Of a stretch of DNA of 64,000 nucleotides, positions 12,401 to 27,400 are shown piece by piece. Position 1 is the stretch's first letter; each line of letters opens with the position of its first letter. The position numbers and the translations under genes were made by a program. Source of the stretch: Zhengitettix transpicula (lineage: Eukaryota; Arthropoda; Insecta; Orthoptera; Tetrigidae); assembly GCA_037074705.1 (NCBI GenBank), contig CM073590.1, positions 220,130,746 through 220,194,745 of the forward strand. The letters are read 5' to 3'. Below the pieces are notes generated by a model. It had not been told where the DNA came from. It ran no database searches and saw only the letters and a list, made by a program, of their open reading frames with translations.

Positions 12401-15400
12401 TAAAGTGGCAATACTAATAATACGCGAAGGTTCAAAACTCGATAAAATATGAGTGATCGACGTTGAATCTCACATTAAAGCACACTGATATAATAATATC
12501 CCTCTTTGGAAACTGTACCCAATCCAAATTGACACATGCCTGACCAATTTTACCAAAAGCTCACTAACTCCAATTCAATCAGCTATGAGAAAACTACCCA
12601 GGATGTGATACAATTTATACGGACGGTTTCAGAAATTTCCGTGGTACGAGCTACTCACCAATCACGTCTTCCATGTCAACACCAATTTTATCCGCTTAAC
12701 TGCACACTACCCTTAGGCTTCTTCAACGTAAAGCAATCATATAGTCCTCATAGATTCACTCCACACCATCCAGAAATGATCATAAACCGAAGCCTTAAAC
12801 GAAATTCAAATACAGACCCAGGAGACATTCCACTCAATAACCGAAGCTGAATAAACATCTTTAATCGCGAGTATTCTTCCGCCCCAAAACATGTTTTGAA
12901 GCGTCGGCGCAGACCAAGAAATCAAAAACGATACCATAAATCCACCCATCACTACTGAAATCCAAATAAATACCGTCCGGGACATCTGGAGACATGTACA
13001 AGCCAGTCTTCACCAGCACTGGGAATCCAAATGGACTAAATGAAACTACTATCCACAATCCTTCTTTAAATAGAATAGACCAGGATCCATATCGGATACT
13101 CCAAGATTACACACCATCACCTAATCACTAAGGACTACCCAGGCATGTGCTACCAATGCAACAGTATCATTACCATCAAACATATCATTTTAATGAATGC
13201 AGCACGTTTAATGAAGAATGGAACCTGATATTAAGAAGCCTCAACGAGATTGACTACTCCCCACAATATCAAACAGATATTATAAAATGTTTTAGAAAGA
13301 CAAACCTCTATTGTGAAATGTAATGTAAATTAATGATCATTTGTAGCTGATGTGAAAGACGTGGAATCAGGTTGAAGCAAGTTGAAGCCGGTAAATAATC
13401 TTACTATGAGACACAAAACTTTCTTACGATTTGTTATTGTTTGTGTAGTAAGTGTAGATGCTATAAAATCAAATCTATGCGCATTCTTGCGTAATGATAA
13501 ATTATCGGAATAGTATTCACTAAGAGAAGGAAGGAGGACAGGTTCTAATCTTATTAACGTAAAACAATAGAGTAGTGAAGAAAGCGTAATGAACCTTTAA
13601 CCCGTCCTGTTTATAATTATAGAAAAATGGACAACAATGAACCCTCCTTTCAACAACAATAATAATTAATTAACCCAAAAGTAGAATAAGCTTTTATTTC
13701 ACTGTTATATTTGATTTGGTTTCTCTTATTACTGTCCACAAAATGAATGGAATTATTAATGAAAGCTCAAATTCAAATTACATACGCACTTGATCTGTGC
13801 GGCGTCTGTTTTTTTTATTAACTGTTACGAATTTAGCCACAAGGATTGCAGAAGTGTTGTGTGTAACTCAAATTTGTCTGTTTATTGGCAACGCTATTAT
13901 GTATTTGTTAATTTGAATCTAATACTGATGTATTTATATTTTCTAATAGTAAATTTCTTTTATAATAAATAAGTAAATACATTGAATAAATCTGGAAAGA
14001 AATAATGAAGTAATTCTTCTCTATACAATACATTGTAGTAATTTAGGATTTTGAGCGTTATAAATAATTTTGTACAGTACAAAGTTCTTCCATTAATATC
14101 TGCCAACAATTGAATTCCTAATTTACTCCAATACTCACCAGACAAAATCTTAAATGGAAAGCGAAAATTGTAAAATGATATTTGTTTCAATTACTTTATG
14201 ACTTACGGCCATAATTATTAAATTTATTGTTGCTGTTTATCAACAAATTTCTGTGAATGTTACAGAGTCGTAGAGTCTGATGCCAAATAGTTGTCAATTA
14301 GTGGTAAAACACAATTTATATCTCACCAAAGCAAACTCGTCACCATAAATTCGGAATTTCTGTTTGTAACAACCACACATAGTTCTCGTCCAACTGATAA
14401 TTAAAAAACACTTTGTCTCATTAAGCTGGTAGACAATTAGTTGCAAACTATCAGTATATTGCTCCACTATTTTGAACCAAGTAATGTTTCTGTAAATATA
14501 CAGAACATTGAGTTTTATTTTATTGGTTTCATAGTCATCATTATAGCATTGGTAAATCATTGGATAATTCATTTGGAGTGAAATTAATCAGTCAAACGAT
14601 GAACATGTTCGAAAAGATTACAGGTTTGGTTGTAGATAAAACTGGAACTAGTAAAAGAGTTAAAAAAAAGGTAAGCACCATCTGGTTCCACGTTCCTCAT
14701 ATGAAAATGAAAGCATCGTGACCGGTCATCAACGTTAGTGTTTGATACAAAGATTTATCTACGGTGGAATTTATTGAAAGGATGCAGCTTCTATAATCTT
14801 TTTTCTTAAAGAACTCATTATTCCACTTTCAAGTTCTTTTATTTTATATCTTTTTTTGTTTCTTCTATAACATTATTGAACAGCTATCTACTCGTCTACA
14901 CTAAACAACAAATATTTTGTTGTTTTACTACCGTAAAAAGAGAAATAAATCGTCACATGAATTTTTTGGTTTGAAGCTTATTTTTCTTTCAAATGGTGTA
15001 TGGCAATTCAAGTTTTTTTAAGGGTAACAGGCTACATGATGGTAATCCTCATGGTGGCAACTCCCCTTTAATAGCATAGGAAGGGGATTTGAAAGGGGGA
15101 ATGCGGAAGTGTAGAGGAAGGTAGCCAAGGGTTAACTAGGGTCACCGGGCTATAGTTAAAGAATCCTACCCGGCATTCGCCTAAAAGTAATGCAGGAGAA
15201 ACCCTAGAAAACCTGGACAAGGTAGATCGAGCTTTTGATACTTTTTCCATGCCCTTCCGATGGCGGGAGTGAGGTTTGATGTGGGGACGCAGCATTCCCT
15301 TCTCCGTGCCTCGACCAGTTTAGGAGGCAGCTGCCTGAAAAGCCTAAATGTTATTTATCACTTCAGTGAACAAAATTCCCTGCCTGAACATTTAAAATCA

Positions 15401-18400
15401 AGTTTGGAACATTAGCCATTTCACCTTCACATAGCCCTATGTCGCTGAGAACATTATTACGCTTCTATGTAACATAAAATTTTTCATCGAAATCGGACTG
15501 TCCATTTATTTGTGCAAAGCGAACAAAGTCGGCGCGAGTGACAGGAATTTAGATGAGATCCGTTTAGGAACTCTACTGTACGAAACTTCAATATTAACTA
15601 AAATCTTTCAACGTTAAGTAACGTTAAGAGAAAAGTATATATATATATATATATAATATGTATGTGTAGTTACTCATAAAGTGTAGAATGAGAAAGTGTG
15701 TTGTTTCACAAATTCAGTGAAACCAACTTTCGGAAAAAACATTCCCCATAAAAAATAAATTTTATATTTGTGCAAAACCAAAACTGCTCATAATGAAAAT
15801 CTGGGGATGTAAAAATATCTTGAGTTCAACCTGCGTGGAATTCCCCAACAAGTACTTCATTTTACACTCCTCCGCCAACTATTTGGGTATATAGCTTTAA
15901 CAGTTCTAACCAGGTGGCAGCACCACGTGCGCTGAGATATTGATACTAAAAAAAGCTCGCCTGCTAAATGAATTCATGAATTTGCACCCTCGTCGCATGA
16001 CAACGTGCTAAACAATTTGATTACTCAAGAACAAAAGCGGCTGGCGGTGTCAGAACTGAGCCCCTTTGTTCTCGAACCTTTGTCGAAATGCTGCCAGACA
16101 AAGCGTTCTGCATCGAAAACCGGCTTAAACTCCTCTTTAGCAAGGAAATTTTTGAGTTGTGTTCATATTCAGTACACAGGTGTGGTTAATTTGATAAATA
16201 CCAATAAATAAAAAGTTGAAACTTATGTTTTGTGGAAAATGCTTTCGAATTGAATTGTGAATAGTTAAACATAACAACAAAGGAAAAATTAACTTTGATT
16301 TCAAAGGTATTAGTTTGTCTCATGGTAGTCCATTGTTAAAATAGACATTGGTTTCTATAACGTCTCTTCCTTATAAAATCTACATATATGATGAATTTAA
16401 TTATCAGACAAATATATTCACTAACTTGAAAAAGCCGACAAGATAAGTGTAGAAACGTTGTATGGTTTTTTAGCATTCATTTTTTCTTTTATTAGGCTAT
16501 TTATTTATCTAATTAGTATATTTTTAACACAGATGGTTTATGTTTTAATTTCAGAAATATATTTTACAAATATTTATTTTTGGAACATTTTTGATTTACT
16601 GCATTATTTGTTTAAAATCTCAGTTATTCATAGAAGCCAGAATTTTACAGTTCTGTGTTTTATTCAACCGTTTGTTTTTATTATATATGTTCAACTTATA
16701 ATAATACATTTTTATTTAATAAAAATTATTATTATGTATGTAACCTAATATAAATCGAAACTATACTCAAGTAAATAAATATATATATATACTCTAAATA
16801 CACTATATATGGTTCGTAATATATTTAAAGAAAAACTCAAGATAAATTTTGCTTATGCATTGTAATGTTTTATATGAATAAGAGTATTTTTTTAAATATT
16901 TTTAAAATTTTAAAATTTAAATTATCAATATTTTATCTCTGAAAATATTGTATATATTGCAGGGTGAAAATAATTACAATATTTATTAATTTTTTTATTT
17001 GCCCAATAATGACATTAACTTCCTGCTCTTATCAATATAAATACCGACTACTGAACGTAAAAAATATAACACAGAGATAATTTTTGACAGGAGTATGCCA
17101 AAATACGGTAGTCATATGACTTTCATGAACCGACTTGATAGGATTATCTTCTTGTACATTACCATAGGTTGCTTGGGTGGATTCGGCAATGCCTTGTATA
17201 TCCTAGAAAATGGTCACCCAGCTGGCCTAGAGGTTCTCGCAGGGAGAACAGTGCAAACTTCCCTCTAACTTATCAAATTAACTTCGTCGAAACTAACTCT
17301 CTAAAATCCAACTTCTCCATAAATTCATAAAAACTCATTAACTCCTCCAAACACCATCTTAAAACAAAAAACTAACTAACTCTCCAAAACTAACTTATCC
17401 ATAACCTCCCCAAATTTCACTAACTTTACCAAATTTACTATCGTCCACAGTCCTGCTCACAATATTTTAATCCGCACAAAGGGATGCTTCGTTTGTTGAG
17501 TACCTGAAAATCGACCATTGATCATCGCCAGACTGAATCTGAGAAAATTAATTGCTCACGATATTTTATTTCGTAAAATAAATTTAAATACATAATTAAA
17601 AAATGAATAACCCGAATTAATTTATTCCGCTTGTGTACACTAAAGAATTACTATACGTTTACGCTACTGCATTCGTATCTATAATACTAAATTTTGAAAC
17701 AAAATACTTTCCAATTGTATGTGTACCCAATTTTTTGGATTTTACAGGATTAATTCTCATTTAATTTCACGCACCACGAGTTCGAACTTCTTCCGTGACC
17801 GTAATTCAAAATGGAAACCGTTATATTACTTTTTGATTTTACATTTAGAATTGTACTTATTTTCTTGGTCAAATATAGCACTTTTTCAGTTCTCGTGTCT
17901 TATCAGTACCGATTTAAATATTGTGAATTATAGTTTATCATTACAATTCATGAAGCCGACTGCTTAGTCACAAATTTCGATAAAGGCTTAGCTTCCAATA
18001 AAAGGGAACGACTGTTCCGATTGCCGTGTTGAAGTCTAAATTTTATGGGGGAGACTTTTCCATCTCAAAGCTCACCCGGGGCGCAATTAGAACAGCCCTG
18101 ACTCTTGTTTGTAACTTGTGTAACGAAGAAACACAACGTCAAGTTTTAAAGAGCAAGGATACGGACGCTACACCGACTTATTTTCTCGCCGAAAATGAAT
18201 AAATGTTAAAATGTCCATGATATGACGGAATGCACTTGGGTTTTAACAAGGTAGGGAATATAAGACATACGAATTTAGTTAATTCACATTTTAATATTTC
18301 GATAGTGTAATATAAGACAAATTTTATTTAAGTAAGTTTCTGAAGTTTTTCGTAGTATGAAGATATTAAATTAGATTTTTAAAAATAGTTTACTTTATCA

Positions 18401-21400
18401 AATTTACTTTTTTTTCATATTTTTATTCAAATTTAACTTTAACTAACCCCGTTGTTATTTTTGATATTTTTCTCTTCAAATTTTTCTTTCATAGCGTAAC
18501 GTGATTTCTCAGTTAAAGACAAATTTTCAAAGAATACAGCAGCAATTCATATACATGATAGTTATCAATTATTTCTGATTTTGTTGTAAGGAATTTTGAT
18601 GAGGAAAAATGAAACTAAAGAAATGATTCATGATGTTATTTTCATATTTAAAGTAGACTTCTCTTTAAGAAAGGAACTATCTCCGTTGATATTGCTGGAT
18701 TACTGACTTCGTTTCCATGCATAACATCTTACCTCGTAATAGGAAACAGGAACATGTGCTGAAATGGTCTCCGCCATTGGGAATGCTACTCCTAAGACCA
18801 CGAGAAGTTTGGCGTACAATGCTGACAAAATTGTTGTCAGGGCGTCACTGGAACGAAATTGAATTGCAGTTAAAAATGTGATCTTGTCAATAAAATTGTA
18901 AGACAAGAATGCTGTGAATAAGTTTAGAAAAATATATCTATTTCATGAAATTTTATTTTCGAGACAAATAATTTGGCTCTTTAATTTTTATCACCCAACT
19001 AACGACTGATTAAATCTTTTGGAAGTGTAGAATTGTTTCTTTCTACCATAAAACTATGATAATTCAGTATCATGCGCCAATAATTATAATTATTTCCCTT
19101 AAAATTTACGTTTTAAAAATATATCATGATTATTCGTTTAAATATGAGACCAGACAGAATAAGAACAATTCTTCAAAAAACGTACTATGCATCGGTAATC
19201 GTATGTATTTTTTATGAACTACGCTTACTAGAAAATTTAATTTTCTGTCTATAAAACAACATAGAAAATTGCGGAGACGTATGAAGGTTGTTACGAGTAG
19301 TTGTTAGTCAATTTGTAAAACTACATCACCAAAGATCGAATGCTAGATTCAGAGAATATGCAGAAAATTGATCTACGTGCACGTTCACCTGTAACATCTC
19401 TTTAATGTAAGGAGCAAAATACGATAAGCGAGCGTTCAAGCTAGGAGCATAACATCGCGTGTCTCTGGCAGATCCAACGAGTTTCTGTCCCAGTGTGAAA
19501 TATGATGAGATACGGGAATATGTTACAAGTGTGATCCTGGCTTGTAACTCCTTGATGTCAAGAATGCTATGTTCGAGATGGTGTTTGTAATAACATCGTC
19601 AATTATGCTTTTGATTGACAGGTAAAAGGCGACATTGAAGTTTGAAGCAGATACGACGAGTGTACGTCTAATACGAATTAGAAGGTGAGATAACAAACCG
19701 GAACCAAAATTCCGAACAGTAAAAGAAAAATTGTTCGTCTTCAGGATGTAGCTTTCATTGCAACAGAAGTCTGCTACTACTAGGTTATATACTTAGTTCC
19801 AACAAAACCAACAAATATTTTGTAACATTTCAATTCCAATTACCGGAATAATAATGAAAAATAATTTATGCAGCCGTCATATATAAGCAAATCTAATATT
19901 AGTGATGATTATTTACTCACAGACGAATTCGATTGATCTCCTTGTTGACTCCACGAGACTGTGGTTTCCGCTGGATGAAAGGCAAGGACTGTGACCTTCC
20001 ATGGAAACTCTGGTACATGGATGCCTTGGTTAGGGATGAGTTTGATCCGCTGCCTCTGGAATTATATTGGGACAGATATTAAGTGTAAGATGTCAGTCTC
20101 TAGTTCAATACAGATTTTCGAGGAAGTTACATAGGTCCGAAGTGCGCCTTCCGCCTCTTGGGAGCAAAGCGAGGACTGGGGGAGAGTTGTTCCACGGGAA
20201 CCAAGATCGTACAAGGACTCTGGACCTCCTCCAGCCGAGCCGGCTCCAGGTCGGTTGACTGGAACACCTGGCGCAGGTTCGCATCTGTACCACAGACGGA
20301 GCATCCTGGAGTACGACAGGGCCTGCAATGAGAAATAAAAGTCAAGCTCATGTCGAGTCGAGTCATCGAGGTGACTCTGTGCTTACTAATGTTGGACCAC
20401 TATGTCAAGAGTTCAAAATATCAGCGAAATTAACTACAACAGATACCCCAAAAAATAACTTAACGTTTTATTGTATATCAAGTCTGTACAGAAACATTAC
20501 TAATCCGTCATAGTCCGCCAGAAACAGTCTTTACTGCTAAATGGAGCAGTCTAAATCCTTTGGACGAGTCCCTTGCGGATGCTCAGTAGAGGGTGATTCC
20601 CATAATATAATAAATGAAAAGACACTGAATTGACGAAAAATAATTCCAAAACGCGGTAAATACGTTTCGTAATGGTGTTGAGTCTGAATTAAATATAAAA
20701 AACAAATACTGTGTGATGATTCGTGAGTGAAATTTTTTTAAATTTTGGTGTGACATAAAATATTTTGAGATTCGGCTCAACTGAGGAAAATAGCTGGAAA
20801 AAATCAATGAAACGTCTGTCAAAGTGTAAGAAAATGTCGATGAACCGTATGCCCGACACTTTTTTGTTCATATGTTCTTAATGAAAGGACATTATGCTTT
20901 CTTCAAGGACGTTATTCAGAACACTCACGCAGACATGCAACATTAGGTGCCCTTTCAAATAAGAGTCATGTGAATTATGCACGACGAGTCTTTAGTAACA
21001 TTGTTTCAGCTGCACTGGCTGATATCTACGGTATATTTAGAGAAGGACCAGTTCTTCCCATCTGAATCCTTCAGTTTTAAATCAGTGGGACCATCTAAAA
21101 GAAGTGGTTGACTCAGAAGACATTCGTATAGTACCGATGTGTCTTTGACGATTGCGCAACCGTGTCGAAGTTTTTGGGAAGGATCCGACACTCCATGATC
21201 CGAAAGTACAAGCAAGCAGAGACTATTTTGAATGTTTAGTATATCATATCGTAGGCGACGGATGACAGCGCAAATGTTTTCTCGGTGAAGTGTAAATAAT
21301 TGAACACTATCTGAGTTGATGTAGAATTTTCTTCAATTTCATTATATTTTTTTGAAGACAGGAGGAACCTCAAATTGGGTTATTCCAAACTATTAGTGAA

Positions 21401-24400
21401 AGTTGTCATCGGAAGCGAAAGTTGAAGTAATAGTAGCCAATGCTCTTAAGACTCCAATGACTATAAATGACAAAAGTCTTTTGATGACGGTTGAAATTAC
21501 AATCAAACATCTTGTCTCTGAAACTTAATCTATCATCTTGAGATGAGCGGTGATCAGTACCAAACGAAGCATCACTGGGTGATTAATTTGGATGAACTGT
21601 TCCACTAGACGCTGACGTAACAATAACACTGAAAATTATCTGTGTAATGGAAGGAAATGATTTTCCCTTATTGGAGATACTTCATAATTGCATAAATATT
21701 ATTCCACAGAAAAGTCTGTACCTATCAGAACGTAGATCAAGTTAAAGAAGAAACTCGCAGATCGTAAAGTCACCCAAAAAATTTCAGAGAATTGAGGAAC
21801 GAGGCACAAGGTTCGGGTTAAAATATTTTTCTTTAGGGTGAGAGAGTGATATACTATTCCTATACATTAACTAAACTTTATAACAGTAGCCATTGTCCCT
21901 AATATACAACTGAGCGTCATAACGTCAACGTCAGTATAACAGATGCAGTTTCCTGTTGCATGTTCCATTCACTTGGTTTATCATTACTGATTCGTCTGTC
22001 CTTGGGTGTTATTTCCCAACACCAAGGGCAAGCTCGTACTCTTGACCTCCACCGGTTCATCCGCCCTCCGAAGTGGCCCTTGATAGATGTAGAGTCCCTA
22101 TCACGAGACTCAGCTCGAGAAAATCTCCATAATCAGAAAGCCATTACAGCTCAATGAACGAAAACGTATTGCAACATGCATATTTTTCAAAGTGAATCAT
22201 TGTTGACAATTAGTTCATATTTACAATTAAGTCTCCATATTATACATTTTGTTTTTGCAGCTTCAGGAATATTTTCTTCACTATGCATTTTTTTACTGAA
22301 CATCATTAAGTATTTCCTTAAGAAATTCTGATAGTATTTTTCAAAATGAATTTTCATTTATTAATCAACACACTATTTTCTAATTGACAGACCAAATTTA
22401 TGATCCCTTCCTCCACAGTGGGATTAAAATTTGTTTAAAACCCTAACCCTGGAGCTCTAATTACGTATTAGAATCGAATATTAGTATCTTAAAAAATACA
22501 CTCCAATCGAGATTAATTATTCTAGGGACCTCCGTAATTAAGGAGTATGTTATATTTATTAACTGACCTAGGTCTTCACATTGATATAAATTTTCAGACT
22601 CCAAATTCAGATCGGGTAGATGTTTTTCAAACTTTCCTCTACGACTGTCCGTTATAAATCCAGATTTTAAACTCTCTTTTTTCCGCCAAAACTAACTTAT
22701 TCGCAGATCGTTTAATACTAACTCTTCGCAATCCGTTCCATACCAAAACTGTTTCAATGCTAACTTCTTCTTCGAGGAGGTCCCTGCTCCTATTTCACCT
22801 TTTGCCCCATCATCTGGCGAGCTTTAATATTGTTAAATGAATTTGTGTTCTCCAATGAATTTCTTGTAAGTGTCACACTATTTATGGCAATATTTGTGTC
22901 TGGTGGAGTTTTCTGCTTGATTCTGTAATTTTCTCACAGTGTCGGTGAACATCCAAGTCACACACAGATTTGGCGCTTCTTAGTTACCTCGACAAACTTA
23001 TATTATAATAAACTTATTAACGTCCTTGGCATGCGGAATCCGGACACCTGGAGTCAAGGTTTTACACCAGTTGCATTAAACAATTTGTATCCCTATTTTT
23101 TTCGGATATGTAAAATATATAATCGTAAAAAATAAAAAAATATATCTACATTACAATGCAAAATACAGAACACCGTTTACAATCATTTGCCTGTTTCCTT
23201 TCCTTTCTAAATTGGTATCAGCTCTCAACTTCTTTTTAGCTTTAGCCATCAAGTCCAGGAGATTTACCGTTTCTAGTTTTCATTCTGCTCGTTTGGCCTT
23301 TGTCAGTGAAAACGTTTCCATAAGCACTTCATCAGTTACTAATAAATCAATGAATTCCATGACATGTCTTGAAACTATCGCCTCTGTTTTAACAAACTTT
23401 ATTTCCATTACTAATAAGAAACTAATAGTCAATATACTCGTATTCATGAAATTGTATAAACTTAAATGTACATATCTCGGACCTTGAGCATAGTGTTAAA
23501 TAAAATTCAATTATATTGTTTTTATAGTAAACTTGTGTGAAAAACAAACATTGATATTTCTAATTATCATTTTGTAACTAATTTTAAGGCACCGCTGTAC
23601 AGAACTGCAGTAGTAGCTGTGTAAAAATAAACATTAATCAAGTTTCGAATAACATTATAAGTTCACTGCTAATCTTCATTATATGAATTTAACGAATAAA
23701 GTATAAGAGAAATTTACTCAAAACAATCCATATAAGTGATTTCTTAAAAACCTCATTAAATTTAAAGGTGCAGAATGATAAAAATAACAACCAAACGTTG
23801 AACTACAGTTGACGAGTTTTGTATAAGGTAATTAGACAGAAGTGTTTATATCGTATTTCAGTTAGCACCACATCTGATTTTTTTGTTTCGTAGACTGAGA
23901 ATACTGAAGAAAACGTTGATTTAAAAAATATACCATACCTCGATTTGACAGAATAAATTAAAACTGGTTTATTTCGAATGAAAATAGATAATTTAATAAA
24001 TATCTTGCATCATGATTGAATTATGAAAGAAATATAAACCTTAATAATATCAATATTGTTCTTATATTATATATTCATTAATTACGGTTGTTTTAGTAGT
24101 TTTCACTTCGGCTGGGGACTGTTTGAAGTTCAAAAATGTTTTCTCTTATGAGTTGTGTGATTTAAACCAATTATAATGATCCAATTATAGAAGTTAATTT
24201 TCCATAATACAAGGATTAAACTTAACACCTTGGACAGTCTCTAACCATTTAGAGTTGTCAGCAAAACAAGCCGGTGTCGTGCTAACGATGTGTTATTCAT
24301 GCACCAGTTTCGAAGTCAATACATTTCCAAATATTATATCACAACTGGTTTACTCTGGTTAGTTGCTAAATATTGTAAATTCACAAGCAACTTGAGGTAT

Positions 24401-27400
24401 TTCATAAACAAAGTGAATCCTTATAAATATTGATCCGCTAAGAAATTGACAGTTTTTCTTACGGTCCATTTCTTACCGTCATAGAATTTTTTGTTGTTGA
24501 AAAAATTAAAGTATGTCATGAGGGCATAGCGACTTTCACCGTATCCATCAAGAGATGGAAGAATGAAGTAATATTTCGTTACTGTTATTGTTAAGGGGCT
24601 GTTTTCTGTTAATTCATTAAATTTATTTAATCGAAAACCAAAAATAATCGTCACAGATTTTAATGGAAGGAATGTGCCAACAAGTCATTCATTACACCAG
24701 TAGTTCATTCTTAATAAAAATATTATCAATTACAAAATTAAACACTCCTAAAGAAAATATTAGGCAGCAACATAAATGAATTTTTATCTGAAACAACATA
24801 AAAACCAGACTTTCAGTGGACTATTCAATACGATTATTTAATTGCATTAGAGACAGCTATTTTCATATATTTAAAATTAGTACTCCACTTTCACCAAAAG
24901 TGAGCTCTCCTTAAATGCAACCCGCCAAACTCAGAGTAGCATTACATGGAAGTCCGATTTGATTTACCTTCATATCAGGAAGAAACGTTTCGTACGTTTT
25001 ATCAAGTAGTCCTAGTTTACATTGAATATCGAGTATGCTACGGTGTAGCAATGTAATAGATTGAATATTTTTAAAGATTTATCGGAACAACATCAGTTTT
25101 ACTGTTTCAGTAAACCTAAAGAAATGATAAAACCCGTAGTACATTATTTTTACAGTATTTGTATCACTTTCATGGACCAATATTTCTAGCATGTAGCATA
25201 AGACACCGAGGGGTAACGTGTTTTATATGCAATGCAACTATTCCAATGTGACTTCCGGATTTTAGAGGGAATGGTCTCATTCACTTAACTGAAATAGGAG
25301 GGTTGAGTTTTATAATGGCGCTCACTTTCTGTGAAGAGGAGTGCACTTATATAGACATGAGGCTCTTTTCCATTAATTCCCACAAAATATTGATTCCAAA
25401 ATATAAATTGCAATTATTACTAGTTTAAAAAAACATACAAAACAAAATTGTAATATTTATAACGATTTACGAAATGAAATAATAATTTCTGCTGGTTTAA
25501 CGACACAAATGTTTTTCCCGTGTTGAAATTAAAAAGTAGGTCACACTTAACATATTTTCTAAATGGAAAAAATTTGAAGCATATGAAAGAGGCATAAATA
25601 TATCCAAAGACAGTATTATTTTCAAGTGAGTTTCTACGCAATTTTTGTTCGGTGTTTTGCTTGGTGTTTCTTTTGATTGATCGATCTAATTTTCGGAGTC
25701 CGTTTCACAACCTAATATTATTTTATATTAGGAATAGTTTCCAAAATACCTCTCAGTATTCCTTATTGGGTTCTGGTTACATATTAACAAGTTATTACTT
25801 TTACCTACCTACCAATCATTTATCCGTTACTGCCAGGACTTTATCACCATTGTTGCCATAATACCGAAAATTGCTTGTGCTTCAAATTAGATTGGTTTGT
25901 AAGGTGGTTTGATATCATTAAAAGTAAAAAATGGTGTTGATATCTATCAAGAAACCCTGGAAACTGATGGCGAGTTGTTTAAGCGTGTAATCGCGTTTCC
26001 TCATTCTAGGACGACTGAGTGGGGTTCGACCAGCAAGACTTTGTCTGCTGAAGCGTGCTCCGTACGAAGTTGGCTCTCGTTCAATTGCTCCTATCCTGTG
26101 TCCAGCACGTGCCTCTCCCAGACCGTAATGTGTAAATCCATCATTTGGCTCGAAAATGGTGTATCGTAGAAATATACAGTTCTTGAACTATACATTTTGT
26201 CCAGTCACGTTAACACCATTGTAATTTTCCTGAGTGTTGACCATAATTTTCATGAAGGCTATGATGGGTGGAAGAAGGTACACGTTGTACAACCTATAAT
26301 AATGTTATGAAGGTGGTCAAAGTAGCAAAAACGTTGAGAATAACTTACATTTGACCATTTCATTCGTTAAAGGTCTCATAAATGGACTGTACCATTTTTG
26401 AGCTGAATAAATATTGAAAAAAATTACTCTTAATAATATTGAATATAAATTTTATTGTTCTGTTCACAGACACGTATTTCGTTTGTACACTTTATTTGAT
26501 CAGTTACGAACTCATTTCCTCAATAACAGTGTTTAAACGAATGAATTATTTAAATAATAAAAATGTGGATTGAAACATAAGTCAACAGTAATATGAAATA
26601 TTTCTAAATTTAGACAGTGCATTTATGAACTTATAAACCGTTTATTGGGTATATACTTCTATTTAAATTGAGAGACTTTTTAATTTAGCACTAAGAAATA
26701 CCAACGTTGAGCATCGATTGAAAGTATGAATTGAAATAATTTTTGATTTTTATTAAATTATTAAATTCGAAAATAGGAACTTTATATTTTAACGGTGTTA
26801 AATAGACATTAAAAACAAAACAAAGTCAGTAAATTTTATTCCACATCCGAGTTTTTGAAATATATCTTGGGAGTTTTCAACATAATAACAAATACATTAT
26901 AATATACATCATTACAATGTAAATCATGCACAGTCTTCAACTGTGTTGAGGGCATCACAACTTCAACTTCTGGGAGCCTACGCACTACATAGTGAATTGA
27001 TTACCTTCTTCCTGAGAACACCGCCAAACATTCGAACTTAACCTTCGTTGGTGTGTGACATTTACAGCTAAAAATACGTAACGTAATTGATTACATCTGT
27101 CGTCTAATCTGGCGAGAGGTCCAGTAACATAAATAATGGGATTGATTTGGCAGATCTTCGTAAATGATGGCGTTCTATTAAAGTGACGTAACTGTATGTA
27201 TAAATCAAATTTCTTCATCTGGTGGAAAACGGTCAGCTACGGAATTCACACCGAAGGAAACACTTTGAACGGGCAATCTGTGGAGTATTATTGAATTCGT
27301 GGATGGATGTTAGAGGTGATCAAATCGGCTTCTAGGAAGCGACTTTATTACTTACGTGAGTGCATGTTTTCATAGTAAATTCTCTGTAACGATAAGCGAA

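Larger units (their letters stand above)
12111..18732 (-). other. Gene A intron 4 (6.6 kb)
   Basis: It contains a LINE relic (12860-13325) and a retroposon copy (15013-15333), both listed. A (TA)n tract lies at 15637-15657 and a CT-rich block at 17219-17480. The rest is AT-rich without recognisable genes; the open frames at 12536, 13790, 14294 and 16458 show no known domain. Confidence 0.65.

Noticed and set aside
16458..16748. 96-codon hydrophobic frame that might be a membrane protein
   Set aside because: The composition (Ile, Phe, Leu, Tyr) is what AT-rich DNA gives by chance. There is no start context, splice partner or repeat.
25909..26169. 86-codon plus-strand frame within gene A intron 1
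   Set aside because: It may be an eroded transposon fragment, but no motif could be recognised.
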